NCBI GenBank assembly: GCA_016720065.1
Contig: JADJXY010000002.1
Span: forward strand, 2,617,001-2,681,000
From: Betaproteobacteria bacterium
GTDB taxonomy: Bacteria > Pseudomonadota > Gammaproteobacteria > Burkholderiales > Rhodocyclaceae
Direction of reading: 5' to 3'
DNA: 64,000 bases
The notes under the pieces are model-generated. The model made no database searches. It saw only the letters and a list, made by a program, of their open reading frames with translations, and was not told where the DNA came from. Of the stretch, positions 1-8,222 are shown in pieces. The translations under genes were made by a program, and so were the position numbers. Numbering within the stretch: the first letter of the stretch is position 1; each line of letters opens with the position of its first letter.

Positions 1-247
1 GCACGAAGCGCTCGGTGGCAATGCCGAAAGCCGTCATCAGGACAAAGGCGAGGATGATGGCGAGCCACAGCGGAGCGCCTTTCTCCAGTCCACCGACCAC
101 CGTCAGGGCGGCCAGATAGACCATGGCCCCCTGGGCGAAGTTGAACACGCCGGACGCCTTGAAAATAAGCACGAAGCCCAGGGCGACCAAGGCGTACATG
201 ACCCCGGAAAGGAGGCCGCCAATGAGGATTTCAAAGAAGAATTGCAT
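1..247 (-). CDS. livH: LivH-type branched-chain amino-acid ABC transporter permease, N-terminal part
   Basis: Only the first 82 codons lie in the window; the gene runs off the left edge. The translated start (MQFFFEILIGGLLSGVMYAL) and the following FNFAQGAMVYL stretch are typical of LivH permeases, which form half of the inner-membrane channel for leucine, isoleucine and valine or related carboxylates. At least two hydrophobic segments are visible (about residues 5-30 and 38-50, with more beyond). The start is 13 bases downstream of the livG stop, so the two are probably one transcript. The acyl-CoA ligase upstream suggests the transported substrate may be an aromatic or fatty acid rather than an amino acid, but the sequence alone cannot decide. 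Confidence 0.85.
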   Translation of the reverse strand, partial: MQFFFEILIGGLLSGVMYALVALGFVLIFKASGVFNFAQGAMVYLAALTVVGGLEKGAPLWLAIILAFVLMTAFGIATERFV

Positions 248-260
248 GGTTGGGAATCCT

Positions 261-1061
261 TCAGTGCGGCACGCCCAGATAGGCGCGAATGACCTCTTCG
301 TCGGCCCGCACGGCATCGGGCGTGCCGTCGCCGATCTTGCGGCCGTAGTCCAGGACCACCACCCGGTCTGAGATGTCCATCACCACGCCCATGTCGTGCT
401 CGATGAGGACGATGGTGGTGCCGAACTCGTCGTTCACGTCGAGGATGAAACGGCACATGTCCTGTTTTTCTTCCACGTTCATGCCGGCCATGGGTTCGTC
501 CAGGAGCAGCAGTTCCGGTTCCGCCGCGAGGGCGCGCCCCAACTCGACCCGCTTTTGCAGGCCGTAGGGCAGACGGCCCACGGGGGTTTTGCGGATGGCC
601 TGGATCTCCAGGAAATCGATGATTTCCTCGACCCGGCGGCGGTGCTCCATTTCTTCCCGCCACGCCCGGCCGATCCACAGGGCATGCTCCAGGAAGGTGG
701 CCTTCATGCGGGTGATGCGGCCGGTCATGATGTTGTCCAGGACCGTCATGCCGCGGAACAGGGCGATGTTCTGGAAGGTACGGGCGATGTGGTGGCTGGC
801 GGCGTCGTGGGGCTCGATGCGCCGCCGCTCCTCGCCGCGAAAGACGATGCTGCCTTCCTGGGGGTGATAGACGCCGTTGATCACGTTCAGCATGGAACTC
901 TTGCCCGCACCGTTGGGGCCGATGATGGCGCGAATCTCGCCCTCCCGCACGTCGAAGGAAATGTCGCTCAAGGCCCGCACCCCCCCAAAAGCGAGGGAAA
1001 TATGGCGCAAATCGAGGATCACCTCGCCGATGCGGCGGTCACGGACGGAAGATTGGGTCAT
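261..1061 (-). CDS. livG: LivG-type ABC transporter ATP-binding protein
   Basis: 266 aa, the usual LivG length. It energises the Liv permeases from the cytoplasmic side. Walker A GPNGAGKS is at residues 48-55, the signature region reads LPYGLQKRVELGRAL, and Walker B LLLLDEPMAGMN follows, matching the LivG variant in which LPYG replaces LSGG. The C-terminus (DGTPDAVRADEEVIRAYLG) is the standard LivG tail. It lies 13 bases upstream of livH and 33 bases downstream of the acyl-CoA ligase on the same strand, so the three probably form one operon read right to left. Confidence 0.9.
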   Translation of the reverse strand: MTQSSVRDRRIGEVILDLRHISLAFGGVRALSDISFDVREGEIRAIIGPNGAGKSSMLNVINGVYHPQEGSIVFRGEERRRIEPHDAASHHIARTFQNIALFRGMTVLDNIMTGRITRMKATFLEHALWIGRAWREEMEHRRRVEEIIDFLEIQAIRKTPVGRLPYGLQKRVELGRALAAEPELLLLDEPMAGMNVEEKQDMCRFILDVNDEFGTTIVLIEHDMGVVMDISDRVVVLDYGRKIGDGTPDAVRADEEVIRAYLGVPH

Positions 1062-1094
1062 GGGGCGAACGGGTTGAGTCCGGGCAAAGTCATT

Positions 1095-3062
1095 TCAGGC
1101 CACCTTGCGCACGGTGGGAAAAACACGCGCCTCGACCAGGACGACATCGGCGGCCACCCTGCCGCGCCGCCCGTCCTCGAACTTGACCTCGGTCTCCACG
1201 TACTGGCTGGCCTTACCCCCGTACAGCGCCTCGACCAGCACAGCGTATTTCTCGGCGACGAAACCCCGCCGGACCTTGCGGGTGCGCGTCAGTTCGTCAT
1301 CGTCGGGGTCGAGTTCCTTGTGCAGGACCAGGAAGCGTTGAATTTGGGCCTCGGCCATGAAGACATCCCGGGCCAAACCCGCATTGACGTCCTCGACGCA
1401 TTGCCGGAGCAGTTCCCGCACCTCGGCCCGACCGGCCAGATCGGCATAACCGGCGTAGGAGAGCCCCCGCCTTTCCGCCCAGTTGCCCACGGCGCCCAGG
1501 TCGATATTGAGGAAGGCACAGACCCGGGGGCGGCCGCTGCCGAAGCACACGGCCTCCTTGATGTAGGGGTAGAACTTGAGCTTGTTCTCGATGTAATTGG
1601 GCGCGAAGAGGGCGCCGCCGGCAAGGCGGCCCACGTCCTGCGCCCGATCGATGATCTTGAGCTGGCCATCGTCGTCGAGAAATCCGGCATCACCGGTATG
1701 GAAGAAGCCCTCGGCGTCCACGGCCTCGGCGGTGGCCTCGGGTCGCCGGTGGTATTCCCGCAGCAGCATCGGACCCCGCACCAGCACTTCGCCCCCTGCC
1801 GAAATGCGCAGTTCCACCCCCGGCGCCGGTGCCCCGACCGTATCGTCACGCACGGCGCCATTGCGTTGCAGGCAGACGTAGGCACAGGTTTCCGTCTGGC
1901 CGTAGAGCTGCTTGAGGTTGACGCCGATGGAGCGATAGAAGCGGAAGAGGTCCGGACCGATGGCGGCCCCCGCCGTGTAGGCCGCCCGCAGACGGGAAAA
2001 ACCGAGGACGTTCTTGAGGGGCCCGTAGATGACGCATTCCCCCAGCGCGTAGGCGAGGCGCTTGGCAAGACCTACCGGCCGGCCGTCCAGGATGTCCGCC
2101 CCGCAATCCCGGGCGAGGGCCATGGCACGCCCGTACATCCAGCGCTTCAGGGCACCGGCGTCCTCCATGCGAATGCTCACCTGGGTGAGCAATCCCTCGA
2201 ACACCCGCGGCGGCGCGAAATAGAAAGTGGGCCCGATCTCCCGCAGGTCGTTGAGCACCGTTTCGGCCGACTCGGGGCAGTTGACGGTAAACCCGGCCAC
2301 CAGGGCCTGGGCGTAGGAAAAAAGATGGTCGCCGACCCAGGCCATGGGCAGATAGGACAGCAGCGCATCGTCGGGCCCCAGGTCGTCGACACTGATCCCT
2401 CCCCGGGCGGCTGCAATGAGGGCGCCGTGGGTCTGGGCGACGCCCTTGGGGCGGCCGGTAGTCCCCGAGGTATAGAGGATGACCGCCACGTCACCGGGGT
2501 CGGCGGCGGCAACTTCCTGCTCGAAAAACCCTCCATGGGCCGCCTCGTACTGCCGGCCGAGTTCGAGCAGGTGGTGGAAATCGTGCAGGCCCGGCTGCTC
2601 GTAATGACGCAGGCCCCGCGGGTCGTCGTAAATGATGTATTCCAGCGCCGGCCAGTGGGTGCGGACTTCCAGCAACTTGTCCACCTGCTCCTGGTCCTCG
2701 GCGGCGACGAAGCGGATCGCAGCATCTTCCAGGACGAAACGCACCTCATCGGCGACGGCATCCTGGTAGAGGGGCACCGGAATGCCGCCCAGGCTTTGGG
2801 CGGCCGTCATCATCATGTACAGGTGGGGCCGGTTGTCGCCGATGATGGCGAGACACTCGCCGCGCCGGAACCCCAGGGCGGCGAGGGCGGCGGCCAAGGC
2901 GCGGACCCGCTCGGCCACCGCGGCCCAAGTCCAGGTCTGCCAGATGCCCAGATGCTTTTCGCGCAGGGCCGGCGCCCCCCCCCGCACGCGGGCGTGGCGC
3001 AGCAAGAGCCGCGGAAAAGTCGCCTCTCCCGCCGACACGTCGCCGGGTGCCGCATCCACCAT
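1095..3062 (-). CDS. Long-chain-type acyl-CoA synthetase (AMP-forming)
   Basis: 655 aa ANL-superfamily enzyme that activates a carboxylic acid to acyl-AMP and then acyl-CoA. The AMP-binding loop YTSGTTGRPKG is at residues 197-207; YGQTET and the GFFHTGDAGFLDDDGQLK hinge region follow. Its length and the insert after the hinge fit the long-chain fatty acyl-CoA ligase group rather than short-chain synthetases. The ATG has a good AAGGAG Shine-Dalgarno. It is the first gene of an operon with livG and livH, an arrangement seen in aromatic- or fatty-acid-degrading betaproteobacteria, where Liv-type transporters carry the acid and the ligase traps it. The exact substrate is unknown. Confidence 0.85.
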   Translation of the reverse strand: MVDAAPGDVSAGEATFPRLLLRHARVRGGAPALREKHLGIWQTWTWAAVAERVRALAAALAALGFRRGECLAIIGDNRPHLYMMMTAAQSLGGIPVPLYQDAVADEVRFVLEDAAIRFVAAEDQEQVDKLLEVRTHWPALEYIIYDDPRGLRHYEQPGLHDFHHLLELGRQYEAAHGGFFEQEVAAADPGDVAVILYTSGTTGRPKGVAQTHGALIAAARGGISVDDLGPDDALLSYLPMAWVGDHLFSYAQALVAGFTVNCPESAETVLNDLREIGPTFYFAPPRVFEGLLTQVSIRMEDAGALKRWMYGRAMALARDCGADILDGRPVGLAKRLAYALGECVIYGPLKNVLGFSRLRAAYTAGAAIGPDLFRFYRSIGVNLKQLYGQTETCAYVCLQRNGAVRDDTVGAPAPGVELRISAGGEVLVRGPMLLREYHRRPEATAEAVDAEGFFHTGDAGFLDDDGQLKIIDRAQDVGRLAGGALFAPNYIENKLKFYPYIKEAVCFGSGRPRVCAFLNIDLGAVGNWAERRGLSYAGYADLAGRAEVRELLRQCVEDVNAGLARDVFMAEAQIQRFLVLHKELDPDDDELTRTRKVRRGFVAEKYAVLVEALYGGKASQYVETEVKFEDGRRGRVAADVVLVEARVFPTVRKVA

Positions 3063-3219
3063 GGAGTCTCCTTACGCCCTCTTTTTGGAGCCCCGCAAAA
3101 ACCGGGATTGCCAGAGGGTCGATGGCGCCATTGTAGCCCCTGCGGGGGAAGCGGGAACAGGGCCGACGAAACTCGCCAGCAGAGCGACGATCCCCGCAAG
3201 ATGCGGCGTAACCGATTGT

Positions 3220-3268
3220 TTTATAAAATGAATTATTTCGTAGACAATTTGCTCTCCAGGCCTATAGT
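3220..3268. promoter_or_regulatory. Overlapping divergent sigma70-type promoters sharing a -35 region
   Basis: In the 354-bp gap between the ligase and the hemerythrin gene. Rightward: TAGACA (3241-3246), 16-bp spacer, TATAGT (3263-3268). Leftward: TTGTCT (3247-3242), 16-bp spacer, TATAAA (3225-3220). The two -35 hexamers occupy the same bases. The surrounding DNA is clearly AT-richer than the rest of the window. Each promoter would leave a leader of roughly 140-150 nt. Called by eye from hexamers and spacing. Confidence 0.45.
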
Positions 3269-3416
3269 GAAACCTTAGGCCCCGGAGTGAGGGATGCGCA
3301 GCGTCTCTGGCTCCGCCCCCGAGGACATTGCGAAAGCCGGCCCGGACCCGCCCCACACCCTGGGACGACTCCCCGCCCACCGGCCCGCCCCCGCGAAACC
3401 CACAAGGAGACACGGC

Positions 3417-3863
3417 ATGGACGACCTTTCCCTGACACTGCTTCCCGAAGCCCTGATCGTCGACGTGCCGGAACTCGACGCGCAACACGAGGCGATCTTC
3501 GCCCAGATCGAAGCGCTCAAGGAGGCCTGCCTGGGCCGGGATGACGTTCCCGCCGCTCCCCTCGCCCTGCTCGTGGATTTGCTGTGTGGTCACTTCGCCA
3601 CCGAAGAGCGCCTCGCCCGGGCGGCCGGCATCTACTTCGGCGCCCACGAGAGCGTGCATCGGGAAAGTCTGGTCGCCCTGGACCGCACCATCCATCGCGT
3701 GCGCCAGGGGGGGCTGGATGTCTTCTGCCTGCTGCGCTATCTGGAGTGCTGGTTCGAGCGCCACATTCTCGAACACGACATGCCTTTCGCCGAACGCTTG
3801 AACGCGGCCCACGCCCTGCCCCGCCCGCGCCCCGCCGCGATGCCCTTGCGGCTGCGCGCCTGA
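3417..3863 (+). CDS. Hemerythrin-like metal-binding protein
   Basis: 148 aa. Residues that would hold a di-iron centre are in order: H24, the HxxxE pair H59/E63, H77 and H81, and the HxxxxD pair H116/D121. This is the bacteriohemerythrin pattern: a four-helix bundle that binds O2 reversibly, used in oxygen delivery, storage or sensing. I chose the ATG at 3417 because AAGGAG sits just upstream; an open frame reaching 3294 lacks a Shine-Dalgarno and has a non-conserved, proline-rich N-terminus. It is divergent from the acyl-CoA ligase and convergent with the chemoreceptor, whose neighbourhood also suggests aerotaxis or redox sensing. That functional link is inference. Confidence 0.85.
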   Translation: MDDLSLTLLPEALIVDVPELDAQHEAIFAQIEALKEACLGRDDVPAAPLALLVDLLCGHFATEERLARAAGIYFGAHESVHRESLVALDRTIHRVRQGGLDVFCLLRYLECWFERHILEHDMPFAERLNAAHALPRPRPAAMPLRLRA

Positions 3864-3926
3864 GCACCTGAGAGCCTTTCCGCCGCCCGCTCGCGGCACC
3901 CCCGCCGCCGCAGCCCCCCCTAAGCC

Positions 3927-3948
3927 ACGACCTCGAACCCGGGGTCGT
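3927..3948. terminator. Hairpin between convergent genes
   Basis: An inverted repeat ACGACCTC...GGGGTCGT (one G-T pair, 6-nt loop) lies between the convergent hemerythrin and chemoreceptor genes. There is no strong T run on either side, so termination is only suggested by position. Confidence 0.3.
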
Positions 3949-3974
3949 CCGCCCGGAGTTTCGGCGCCAGCCTG

Positions 3975-5537
3975 CTAACGCGCTGACCGCCCCAGGCGGG
4001 CGCGGGAGCGGCTTTCCAGGCGGAAGAGGCTGACCGCCTCGACCAGGGCGCCGGCCTGCTCCTCCAGGCTTTCGGCGGCCGCCGCGGCTTCTTCCACCAG
4101 GGCGGCGTTCTGCTGCGTCACGTCGTCCATCTGGCCCACCGCCTGGGTAACCTGCTCTATCCCCGCGCTCTGCTCGCGGCTGGCGTGGCTGATCTCTCCG
4201 ATCAAGGCGGCGACCTTGCGGAAGCTCTCGACCACCTCGGTCATGGTTTCCCCTGCATCCTGGACCCGGCGGGTGCCATTCTTGACCGTATCGACGGACC
4301 CGCCGATGAGGGTCTTGATCTCCTTGGCCGCGCCCGCGCTGCGCTGGGCCAGATTGCGCACTTCGCTGGCCACCACGGCAAAGCCGCGTCCCTGCTCGCC
4401 CGCCCGGGCGGCCTCGACCGCCGCATTGAGGGCGAGGATATTGGTCTGGAAGGCGATGGAGTCGATGACCCCAATGATGTCGGCGATCTTGCGCGAACTC
4501 GCGTCGATCTCCGCCATGGTCTCCACCACCGACCCCACCAGCCCCCCCGCCTTCTGGGCGACAGCGTTGGCCTCGGCCGCCAGGGCTGCGGCCTGTTGGG
4601 CGTGTTCGGCATTCTGGCGCACCGTGGCGTTGAATTGCTCCATGCTCGACGAGGTTTCCTCCAGACTGGAGGCCTGCTCTTCCGTGCGCGCCGACAGATC
4701 CGTATTGCCCATGGCGATTTCCCGCGCCGCGGTATTGATCGTGTCGGCCGCCAGCTGGATCCGGCTCACCACGTCGCGCAACTGGTCCACCGTCGCGTTG
4801 GCGTCGTCCTTCAACTGGCCGAAAATGCCCTGATAGTCGGCTTCGACGCGACGGGACAGATCCCCCTCGGCGATGGCGCGCAGCACCCCGGCCACTTCCT
4901 GCAAACCCTGCTCGGTGGTGGTGGAAAGCGTATTCAAATCCCGCGCCAGGGTGAGGAAGAATCCATTGCGTCCGGCCTCCGCCAGGCGCTGGCTGAAGTC
5001 CCCCCGGGCGGCGGCGGCGATCAGCACGCCGACCTCCTCCTGGGCCAGACGGGTCTCCTCCCGCTGGGCGGCTTCCTGACGGGCCTGCCCCTCCAGGACG
5101 GAAAGGGACTGATTGCTGCCCTGAAGCGCATCGCGGAAGACACCGTGCAGCCCCACCGGCTGGGCCTTGCGGAAATACTTGCCTTCGCCCGCCATGCGCA
5201 GCACGGCCTGCTGCTCGCGGAAACAGGGCTCCAACTGATCGAGCATGTTGTTGATGCCCCAGCACAGTTCGCCCACGGCGTCCTTGGACCCGATATTGAC
5301 CATGCGACCGGTGATCTTGCCTGCCGCCACCTCGCCGACCAGAAGGCGCAGGTGGTCGAGACGCACGTCGTTCGTGGCCCCGGAGCCCCGTCCGTCCCGT
5401 CGCGGGAAGAAAAGGAGCACCAGCCCGGCCAGGAAAAGCACGGCGGTCAGCCAGTCGAAGCCGTGCCGCAAGGAGGTCCACAGCGCCGCCACGGCCAGCA
5501 GCGCAACCAGGATGTACCCCTGAGCCTTAGAGTGCAT
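3975..5537 (-). CDS. Methyl-accepting chemotaxis protein
   Basis: 520 aa. Two closely spaced hydrophobic segments at the N-terminus (about residues 7-25 and 30-46) leave almost no periplasmic domain, so the sensor is internal or cytoplasmic. The C-terminal signalling domain carries the invariant hairpin tip (FQTNILALNAAVEAARAGEQ, then GRGFAVVASEVRNLA) that contacts CheA and CheW. A HAMP/HAMP-like linker lies between. The 5' end overlaps the upstream PAS-protein gene by 11 bp, so the two are translationally coupled. With the PAS protein it probably forms an Aer-type split energy- or oxygen-taxis receptor: PAS input in one chain, signalling in the other. That pairing is inference from the overlap. 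Confidence 0.92.
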   Translation of the reverse strand: MHSKAQGYILVALLAVAALWTSLRHGFDWLTAVLFLAGLVLLFFPRRDGRGSGATNDVRLDHLRLLVGEVAAGKITGRMVNIGSKDAVGELCWGINNMLDQLEPCFREQQAVLRMAGEGKYFRKAQPVGLHGVFRDALQGSNQSLSVLEGQARQEAAQREETRLAQEEVGVLIAAAARGDFSQRLAEAGRNGFFLTLARDLNTLSTTTEQGLQEVAGVLRAIAEGDLSRRVEADYQGIFGQLKDDANATVDQLRDVVSRIQLAADTINTAAREIAMGNTDLSARTEEQASSLEETSSSMEQFNATVRQNAEHAQQAAALAAEANAVAQKAGGLVGSVVETMAEIDASSRKIADIIGVIDSIAFQTNILALNAAVEAARAGEQGRGFAVVASEVRNLAQRSAGAAKEIKTLIGGSVDTVKNGTRRVQDAGETMTEVVESFRKVAALIGEISHASREQSAGIEQVTQAVGQMDDVTQQNAALVEEAAAAAESLEEQAGALVEAVSLFRLESRSRARLGRSAR

Positions 5538-6045
5538 GGATCAGCTCCTCATAACTCATGCCTTTATCCTTCAACACGCCCACCAGGAGCGCCAGGGAAG
5601 CATCGCAGGCGTCCCGCGCCCCCGCCTTGGTCTCGGCTTCCAGCATGGCCCGGTAAAGGCCCTCGATCACCGGCAGGGCGCTGCGCTTGGGGGCCCGGCG
5701 CACCGAGAGGTAACCGCTGATGTTGCCGGCCCCGTCGTAATCCGGCGTCACATGGGCGAAAACCCAGTAGAAGCTGCCGTCCTTGGCCATGTTCTTCACG
5801 TAGGCGAAAACCTCGCTGCCGGCGGCAATGTTGTCCCAGAGAAACTTGAACACCCCCCGCGGCATGTCCGGGTGACGGATGATGTTGTGCTGGGCGCCGA
5901 GCAGTTCCTTTTCGGAATAGCCCGAAAACTCGATGAAAATCTCGTTGCCGTAAGTGATGCGCCCCTTGGTGTCGGTCTTGGAGACGATGAAATCGTTCTC
6001 CCGCATGACCTTCTCCTGATTCGTGGGTTGAATCGGATTTTTCAT
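5527..6045 (-). CDS. PAS-domain protein, Aer-like
   Basis: 172 aa with one PAS domain (about residues 15-115). It contains the Aer-type stretch DTKGRITYGNEIFIEFSGYS, then IIRHPDMPRGVFKFLWDNI and GSFYWVFAHVTP, which in Aer bind FAD and sense redox state. The remaining C-terminus is short and helical; there is no signalling domain. The start at 6045 has a GGAGGGGG Shine-Dalgarno; the internal ATG at 6006 also has a strong one (AGGAGAAGG) and cannot be excluded. It overlaps the downstream chemoreceptor by 11 bp, suggesting the two work together in aerotaxis. Confidence 0.85.
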   Translation of the reverse strand: MKNPIQPTNQEKVMRENDFIVSKTDTKGRITYGNEIFIEFSGYSEKELLGAQHNIIRHPDMPRGVFKFLWDNIAAGSEVFAYVKNMAKDGSFYWVFAHVTPDYDGAGNISGYLSVRRAPKRSALPVIEGLYRAMLEAETKAGARDACDASLALLVGVLKDKGMSYEELIHAL

Positions 6046-6279
6046 GACCCCCTCCGGATTGTGGCTGCGACGTTTTGCGGCGAAGTATAGGCCAAGCGGC
6101 CTGCGCGGCCCATGCCTCAACCTTTGTTCGAAGACTTGCCATCCCCGTCGGCCCGCAGCCGTGCCTCGCGTCACCGCGCCGACCTGAGCGGCGCCCTGCC
6201 GAAACCCCGAGTCAAGGTAATCAAAAACATGATTAAGATCAATAGGTTTGCCCATGACCGCCAGCGGCGCCAAGCATCG

Positions 6280-6288
6280 TGGTATATT
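6280..6288 (+). promoter_or_regulatory. Extended -10 promoter for the smaller RTX gene
   Basis: TGGTATATT matches the extended -10 pattern (TG, one base, then the hexamer). It would start transcription near 6295, about 30 nt before the RTX start codon. No convincing -35 hexamer is present, as expected for extended -10 promoters. Called by eye. Confidence 0.4.
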
Positions 6289-6326
6289 CGCAGGTCCTGA
6301 GACTGCCCCTGTTTCACGCCCCCGCC

Positions 6327-8054
6327 ATGGCCCACATCGTCACCCGCTCCAACAGCATTCCCAGCCTGACGGCACACATGGAAGAGCTTCTCGGCGACTT
6401 CGAAGCACAGGTCTTCGAATTGCAGACCCTGACGGCCGGGATGCTGACCGATCTGACCATGGGGTTCTACATCAGCTACGCCGACAACACCCAGATCAAC
6501 CTGGGTTGGAATTACGGCTTCAATGATGGCTACGGGACCATCCTCGGCAGCGGCTTCGCGGCGGTCGCCAATGGCGGCCGTGCAGTGGCCACTTCCCTCG
6601 ACCTGTCGGGACATCATGGCGGGCACCCCATCGCGATTCACATGGGCGGCGGCGTCTCGGTTTCCCTCAACGGCCTGGGGGGATACGTGGCCGAAGCCTC
6701 CATCCAGTCCGGGTACACCTCCGTCGTGTTCCGGGGGCGGGTTCCCGTCACCACGGGAACCTCCGCGTATTCGTCCATCGAACTCACCCTTCCCGGCAGC
6801 GGTTCGGAGTTGTGGCGCCTCACCCTGACAGGCCAATTGACGGATAACGATTTTGGCGACATCTCCGGCACGGTGACCGCCATGACCTTGAGCCGTGACA
6901 GCTTCGGTTCGGGCTACGGTTTCGGGACGGTATTTTCCGTGTCCGGCATCTCCATTCCGGTCGAACGCCCCTTCGACGACGCCGATGACGTCAGCACTTT
7001 CCTCGGCCGCCTGTTTTCCGGCGGCGACTTCATCGAGGGCACCAGCGGCGTCGATACGCTCTACGGTTACGGCGGCGACGACATCCTGGACGGCAAGGCC
7101 GGGGCGGACACGTTGATTGGCGGGGTCGGCGACGACACCTACGTGATCGACGACCTCGGCGACCAGATCGCCGAAAGCGAGGGACAGGGCAGCGACACCG
7201 CTCGGCTGGCCCTGGCCGGGAGCGGCAGCACCACCCTGGCCGACAACGTCGAAAACGGCGTCCTTCTGGACGGCGTCGATTGGGCCCTCAGCGGCAATGA
7301 TCTCGACAACCTCCTGCGCGGCAACACCCTGGACAACACCCTGAGCGGCGGCGACGGCGACGACGTGCTGGACGGCAAGGGCGGCGCCGATCTCCTGGCG
7401 GGAGGCGAGGGGGACGACGTCTATGTCATCGACGCCCTGGGCGACAGCGTCGTCGAGGCCTCCGACGCCGGCCACGACCTGCTGCGGGTGGGCATCCGCA
7501 CCCGCGGAGGCAGTCTCACCCTGGCCGACAATGTCGAGGACGCCGTCCTCACCGCCCCGGTGGCGTTCACCCTGGTGGGCAACGACCTCGACAACCGCTT
7601 GACCGGCAACTACCGCAACGACAGCCTGCTGGGCGGGGCGGGGGACGATGTCCTCGACGGCCGCCGGGGTGCCGACCGGCTGGCGGGCGGCGCGGGCAAC
7701 GACGCCTTGCGTGGAGGCGCCGGCGCCGATCAGTTCGTTTTCGACAGCGCCTTGAACGGCGTCAGCAACGTGGACCAGGTGCTCGATTTCGCCGCCGGGG
7801 ATCGCCTGGTGCTGGACGACGCCATTTTCGCTGCCCTGGCGGGCGGGGTCACGGCGGCCCATCTGGCCAGTGGGGCCGGGCTTTCGGCGGCCACGACCGC
7901 CAGCCAGCACCTCCTCTACGACACCGGCAGCGGCGCCCTCTATTACGACGCCGACGGCGCCGGTGGCAGCGCCGCCACCCTCTTCGCCGTGCTCCATCTG
8001 GCCAACGGCAACGCGCCGCCACACCTCGCCGCCAGCGACTTCATCGTCGCCTGA
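6327..8054 (+). CDS. RTX calcium-binding protein, type I secretion substrate (smaller)
   Basis: About 575 aa. Residues 1-220 form a glycine- and serine-rich beta-type region I do not recognise. Residues about 230-490 carry three clusters of RTX nonapeptides (GGxGxDxLx type, e.g. GGDGDDVLDGKGGADLL, GGAGDDVLDGRRGADRL), each followed by a DNVEN/VED spacer unit. The C-terminal 45 residues (LLYDTGSGALYYDADGAGG ... ASDFIVA) are a typical uncleaved type I secretion signal. RTX repeats fold on Ca2+ outside the cell. The start at 6327 was chosen because upstream in-frame codons would begin at the predicted promoter. The exporter genes lie immediately downstream on the other strand. The N-terminal activity is unknown (adhesin, S-layer or enzyme). 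Confidence 0.85.
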   Translation: MAHIVTRSNSIPSLTAHMEELLGDFEAQVFELQTLTAGMLTDLTMGFYISYADNTQINLGWNYGFNDGYGTILGSGFAAVANGGRAVATSLDLSGHHGGHPIAIHMGGGVSVSLNGLGGYVAEASIQSGYTSVVFRGRVPVTTGTSAYSSIELTLPGSGSELWRLTLTGQLTDNDFGDISGTVTAMTLSRDSFGSGYGFGTVFSVSGISIPVERPFDDADDVSTFLGRLFSGGDFIEGTSGVDTLYGYGGDDILDGKAGADTLIGGVGDDTYVIDDLGDQIAESEGQGSDTARLALAGSGSTTLADNVENGVLLDGVDWALSGNDLDNLLRGNTLDNTLSGGDGDDVLDGKGGADLLAGGEGDDVYVIDALGDSVVEASDAGHDLLRVGIRTRGGSLTLADNVEDAVLTAPVAFTLVGNDLDNRLTGNYRNDSLLGGAGDDVLDGRRGADRLAGGAGNDALRGGAGADQFVFDSALNGVSNVDQVLDFAAGDRLVLDDAIFAALAGGVTAAHLASGAGLSAATTASQHLLYDTGSGALYYDADGAGGSAATLFAVLHLANGNAPPHLAASDFIVA

Positions 8055-8056
8055 GC

Positions 8057-8193
8057 GGCTGTGAATGAAGGTACTGCGCGGCCCGATTGCTTCGTTGGGC
8101 TGCGCACGCTCCTCGCCTTTCTCCGTGCAATGTCTCCTCGCTGCGCTCCGTCCGCCTCGCACTCGGGCCGTTCGCTACGATTTCTTCACAGCC
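8057..8193. repeat. Possible small element with 9-bp inverted ends
   Basis: The convergent gap between the small RTX gene and the HlyD gene is bounded by GGCTGTGAA (8057-8065) and TTCACAGCC (8185-8193). The interior is non-coding and C/T-rich on the + strand. I see no clear target-site duplication. It could be a structured intergenic sequence or a decayed insertion. Confidence 0.25.
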
Positions 8194-8203
8194 TCTGATT
8201 CCG

Positions 8204-8220
8204 CCCCGTCCGGGACGGGG
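8204..8220 (-). terminator. Hairpin after the type I secretion operon
   Basis: CCCCGTC-CGG-GACGGGG, a perfect 7-bp GC stem with a 3-nt loop, starts 2 bases past the HlyD stop codon. There is no U tract, so it could be a weak or factor-assisted terminator or an mRNA 3' protector. Confidence 0.45.
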
Positions 8221-8222
8221 CA

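Noticed and set aside
396..3278. A 960-codon open frame on the + strand across the livG and acyl-CoA ligase genes
   Set aside because: It is antisense to two well-conserved genes; high GC content keeps the opposite strand open. No protein motif or ribosome site.
8057..8193. The 137-bp segment between RTX and HlyD genes as a third MITE family
   Set aside because: Only 9-bp inverted ends and no target duplication, so listed as a weak repeat and not as a mobile element.
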